9,054 nt of DNA from an uncultured bacterium (GTDB taxonomy: Bacteria; Verrucomicrobiota; Lentisphaeria; Victivallales; Victivallaceae), in the NCBI GenBank assembly GCA_949286445.1, contig CASECL010000291.1, forward strand, positions 1 through 9,054, read 5' to 3'. Under the pieces are notes generated by a model. That model was not told the origin of the DNA. It saw nothing but the letters and a program-made list of their open reading frames with translations, and did no database searches. Below are positions 7,477 through 9,054 of this stretch, one piece after another. The translations under genes were made by a program, and so were the position numbers. Numbering within the stretch: the stretch's first letter is position 1; each line of letters starts with the position of its first letter.

Positions 7477-8588
7477 GGTTTTACATCCACTTTCAAGGCC
7501 AGATTGTCCCGGTGCACTGCTTCGTCATCGGCGGGATGTCCCAGCAGGGCGGATATCTCGTCGGACTGTTTTCCGGCGGCGAGCTTATATTCTTCGGAAG
7601 AAAAATTACTCAATCCGTAGGCAAATACATTGCCATTTAAATCTGCTATTTCCACACAGTCTCCGCGTTTGAAAGATCCGGAAACTTGTTTAATCCCGAC
7701 ACAAAGCAAACTTTTCCCCCTGCGTTCAAGCATATTCACCGCGCCGTCGTCCACCGTCAGCCGTCCGCTGGGGCGGGCAAAAAATCTCAACCAGCGTTTC
7801 CTGCTCCTGATCCGGCTGCGGGGAACAAAAAGTGTGCCGACGTCTTCACCGGAAAAGATTTTTTTCAGAATATCTTTTTCCCGTCCGTCCGCTATCCAGA
7901 GATATTCTCCGGCCCGGTTCAGAAAATCCGCCGCCATCAATTTTGACTCCATTCCGCCGATGGAAAGTTCAGAATTATCCGTCCCCCCTGCCAGATTGCG
8001 GATGGATTCGTCAATATTTTTTACCACGCTTATCCGTTTGCCCAGTGTACCGTCAGGGTTGCGGTCACGCAGTCCGCTCTCGGTAGTGAGAATTACCGTC
8101 AGATGGGAATTGGTCAGTGTCGCCAGCATGCCGGCAAGAGTATCATTATCGCCGAATTTAAGCTCATCTGTGGAAATAGAGTCATTTTCATTGACAATCG
8201 GCAGTACTCCATTATCCCAGAGTGCATTTATACAGTTATTCACATTAAGATAACGTTTCCGGTTCTGCAAATCTGCCTTGGTCAGCAGCAGCTGTGCGCA
8301 GCGGAAGTTATGCTGAAGACATTTCTCACTGTAAATAGACATGAGTTTGCATTGTCCTGCCGCGGCAAGAGCCTGAACCATGGCCAAATCCCGGGGACGT
8401 TTTTCAAAACCCAGTTCTTTCATGCCCATTCCCACTGCGCCGGAGCTCACCAGCAGAACCCGGCGTCCGGTCTGGCGGATAAAATTGATGCCGTCCACCA
8501 GTTCCCCGATGCGTTCTTCATCGGTGAGCAAACGGGTTCCGGCCTTTATTACCACCTCATGACAATTTTTAAGCAGTCTTTTTCTCAT
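7473..8588 (-). CDS. proB: Glutamate 5-kinase ProB with C-terminal PUA domain
   Basis: 371-residue enzyme that phosphorylates L-glutamate with ATP, the first and normally proline-inhibited step of proline synthesis. The amino-acid kinase domain (about 1-260) shows VVIKAGTRLL (12-21), VSSGAVGMG (47-55), VNENDSIST (132-140), FGDNDT (145-150) and GGMESKLMAAD (211-221). The PUA domain (about 275-365) shows GKSLLCVGI (291-299) and the closing HRDNLAL (359-365). The usual GTGGM loop reads SIGGM here. The ATG at 8588 follows the ptsI stop by one nucleotide and has no clear Shine-Dalgarno, suggesting translational restart after ptsI. The partner gene proA is not next door; miaB follows instead. Confidence 0.96.
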   Translation of the reverse strand: MRKRLLKNCHEVVIKAGTRLLTDEERIGELVDGINFIRQTGRRVLLVSSGAVGMGMKELGFEKRPRDLAMVQALAAAGQCKLMSIYSEKCLQHNFRCAQLLLTKADLQNRKRYLNVNNCINALWDNGVLPIVNENDSISTDELKFGDNDTLAGMLATLTNSHLTVILTTESGLRDRNPDGTLGKRISVVKNIDESIRNLAGGTDNSELSIGGMESKLMAADFLNRAGEYLWIADGREKDILKKIFSGEDVGTLFVPRSRIRSRKRWLRFFARPSGRLTVDDGAVNMLERRGKSLLCVGIKQVSGSFKRGDCVEIADLNGNVFAYGLSNFSSEEYKLAAGKQSDEISALLGHPADDEAVHRDNLALKVDVKP

Positions 8589-8589
8589 T

Positions 8590-9054
8590 TTAAATTTTCG
8601 TAATCAAATTATCAGCAAGTTCCGGGTCAGCGGAACGTATAAGATTTCTGGACAACTGCAATGCTTCTTCTGCGGTGGCACACCCGAGCACTTTTTCTGC
8701 CAGACTTTCCGCCTGATGCATATAAAGAGAGCGCACCAGACGGCGGATCACACCGAGTGACGAACACTCCATACTCAGCTCATGCACCCCCAAGCCCAGC
8801 AGTATAGGGGCCAATTCAACTTCACCTGCCATCTGACCGCAGACTCCAACCCAGATATTATGTCTTCTGGCCGCCGCCACACAACGGGCGATAAGTCCGA
8901 GAATTACCGGATGAGCCGGTTGATAAAGATAACACACCTTTTCGTTGCTCCGGTCGATAGCCAGAGTGTACTGTACCAGGTCGTTGCTGCCGATACTCAA
9001 AAAATCTGCTACCGCGCTGATCCGGTCCACCAGCATAGCGGCGGCAGGAGTTTC
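8590..9054 (-). CDS. ptsI: Phosphoenolpyruvate-protein phosphotransferase (PTS enzyme I), C-terminal part
   Basis: Last 154 residues of enzyme I; the reading frame stays open through the window edge, so the roughly 420 N-terminal residues (HPr-binding and phospho-His domains) lie outside. Enzyme I takes phosphate from PEP and passes it to HPr to drive PTS sugar uptake or regulation. The visible part is the PEP-binding barrel. It begins ETPAAAMLVDRI, then has ADFLSIGSNDLVQYTLAIDR with the Asn-Asp pair that binds PEP/Mg, and VCGQMAGE with the conserved active-site cysteine. An internal ATG at 9036 is Met7 of this fragment and not a start, because the upstream residues match the family. The gene ends TAA, then one nucleotide, then the proB ATG, so ptsI, proB and miaB look co-transcribed from a promoter outside the window. 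Confidence 0.95.
   Translation of the reverse strand, partial: ETPAAAMLVDRISAVADFLSIGSNDLVQYTLAIDRSNEKVCYLYQPAHPVILGLIARCVAAARRHNIWVGVCGQMAGEVELAPILLGLGVHELSMECSSLGVIRRLVRSLYMHQAESLAEKVLGCATAEEALQLSRNLIRSADPELADNLITKI

Noticed and set aside
7630..8253. Plus-strand open frame of 207 codons inside proB
   Set aside because: Antisense to a well-conserved gene, with low-complexity Ser/Arg/Pro-rich translation typical of a shadow frame.

Overview
The window holds five protein-coding genes, all on the minus strand. In transcription order (high to low coordinates) they are the 3' end of ptsI (phosphotransferase enzyme I), proB (glutamate 5-kinase), miaB (tRNA methylthiotransferase), a large GH78-like (alpha-L-rhamnosidase fold) protein, and a large GH31 alpha-xylosidase/alpha-glucosidase-type enzyme. 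I see no RNA genes, CRISPR arrays, insertion sequences or integrase genes.

Layout. Positions 6142-9054 form a tightly packed housekeeping operon. ptsI ends 1 nt before the proB ATG, and the proB TGA overlaps the miaB GTG by 4 nt. A 388-bp gap (5754-6141), partly very AT-rich, separates this operon from the carbohydrate part. The GH78-like gene (2976-5753) has a plausible sigma70-type promoter and a good Shine-Dalgarno, and is followed by a clear intrinsic terminator (2895-2932). The GH31 gene (3-2615) then starts from its own apparent promoter, with a perfect TTGACA -35 and an extended -10. Several dyad symmetries surround that promoter and a hairpin lies in the roughly 115-nt leader. The two glycosidase genes therefore look like neighbouring but separately controlled units.

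How the genes may work together. Neither glycosidase has a visible signal peptide, so both probably act in the cytoplasm on imported plant- or mucilage-type oligosaccharides. The GH31 protein carries what looks like a PA14-type insert, as in bacterial xyloglucan alpha-xylosidases. The GH78-like protein keeps the overall fold but lacks acidic residues at the usual catalytic positions, which is the most unusual thing in the window. Enzyme I implies PTS sugar uptake or signalling; ProB and MiaB are core metabolism and tRNA modification.

Organism. The traits are a Gram-negative-like style, middling GC, frequent CCGG-containing words, classical AGGAGG ribosome binding sites, sigma70-like promoters, and cytoplasmic GH78-like/GH31 enzymes beside a PTS gene. 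They are compatible with a gut or sediment polysaccharide degrader of the Lentisphaerota/Victivallales or a related PVC lineage. This is an inference from gene style, not a sequence match. Canonical Bacteroidota is less likely because its promoters and ribosome binding sites differ.
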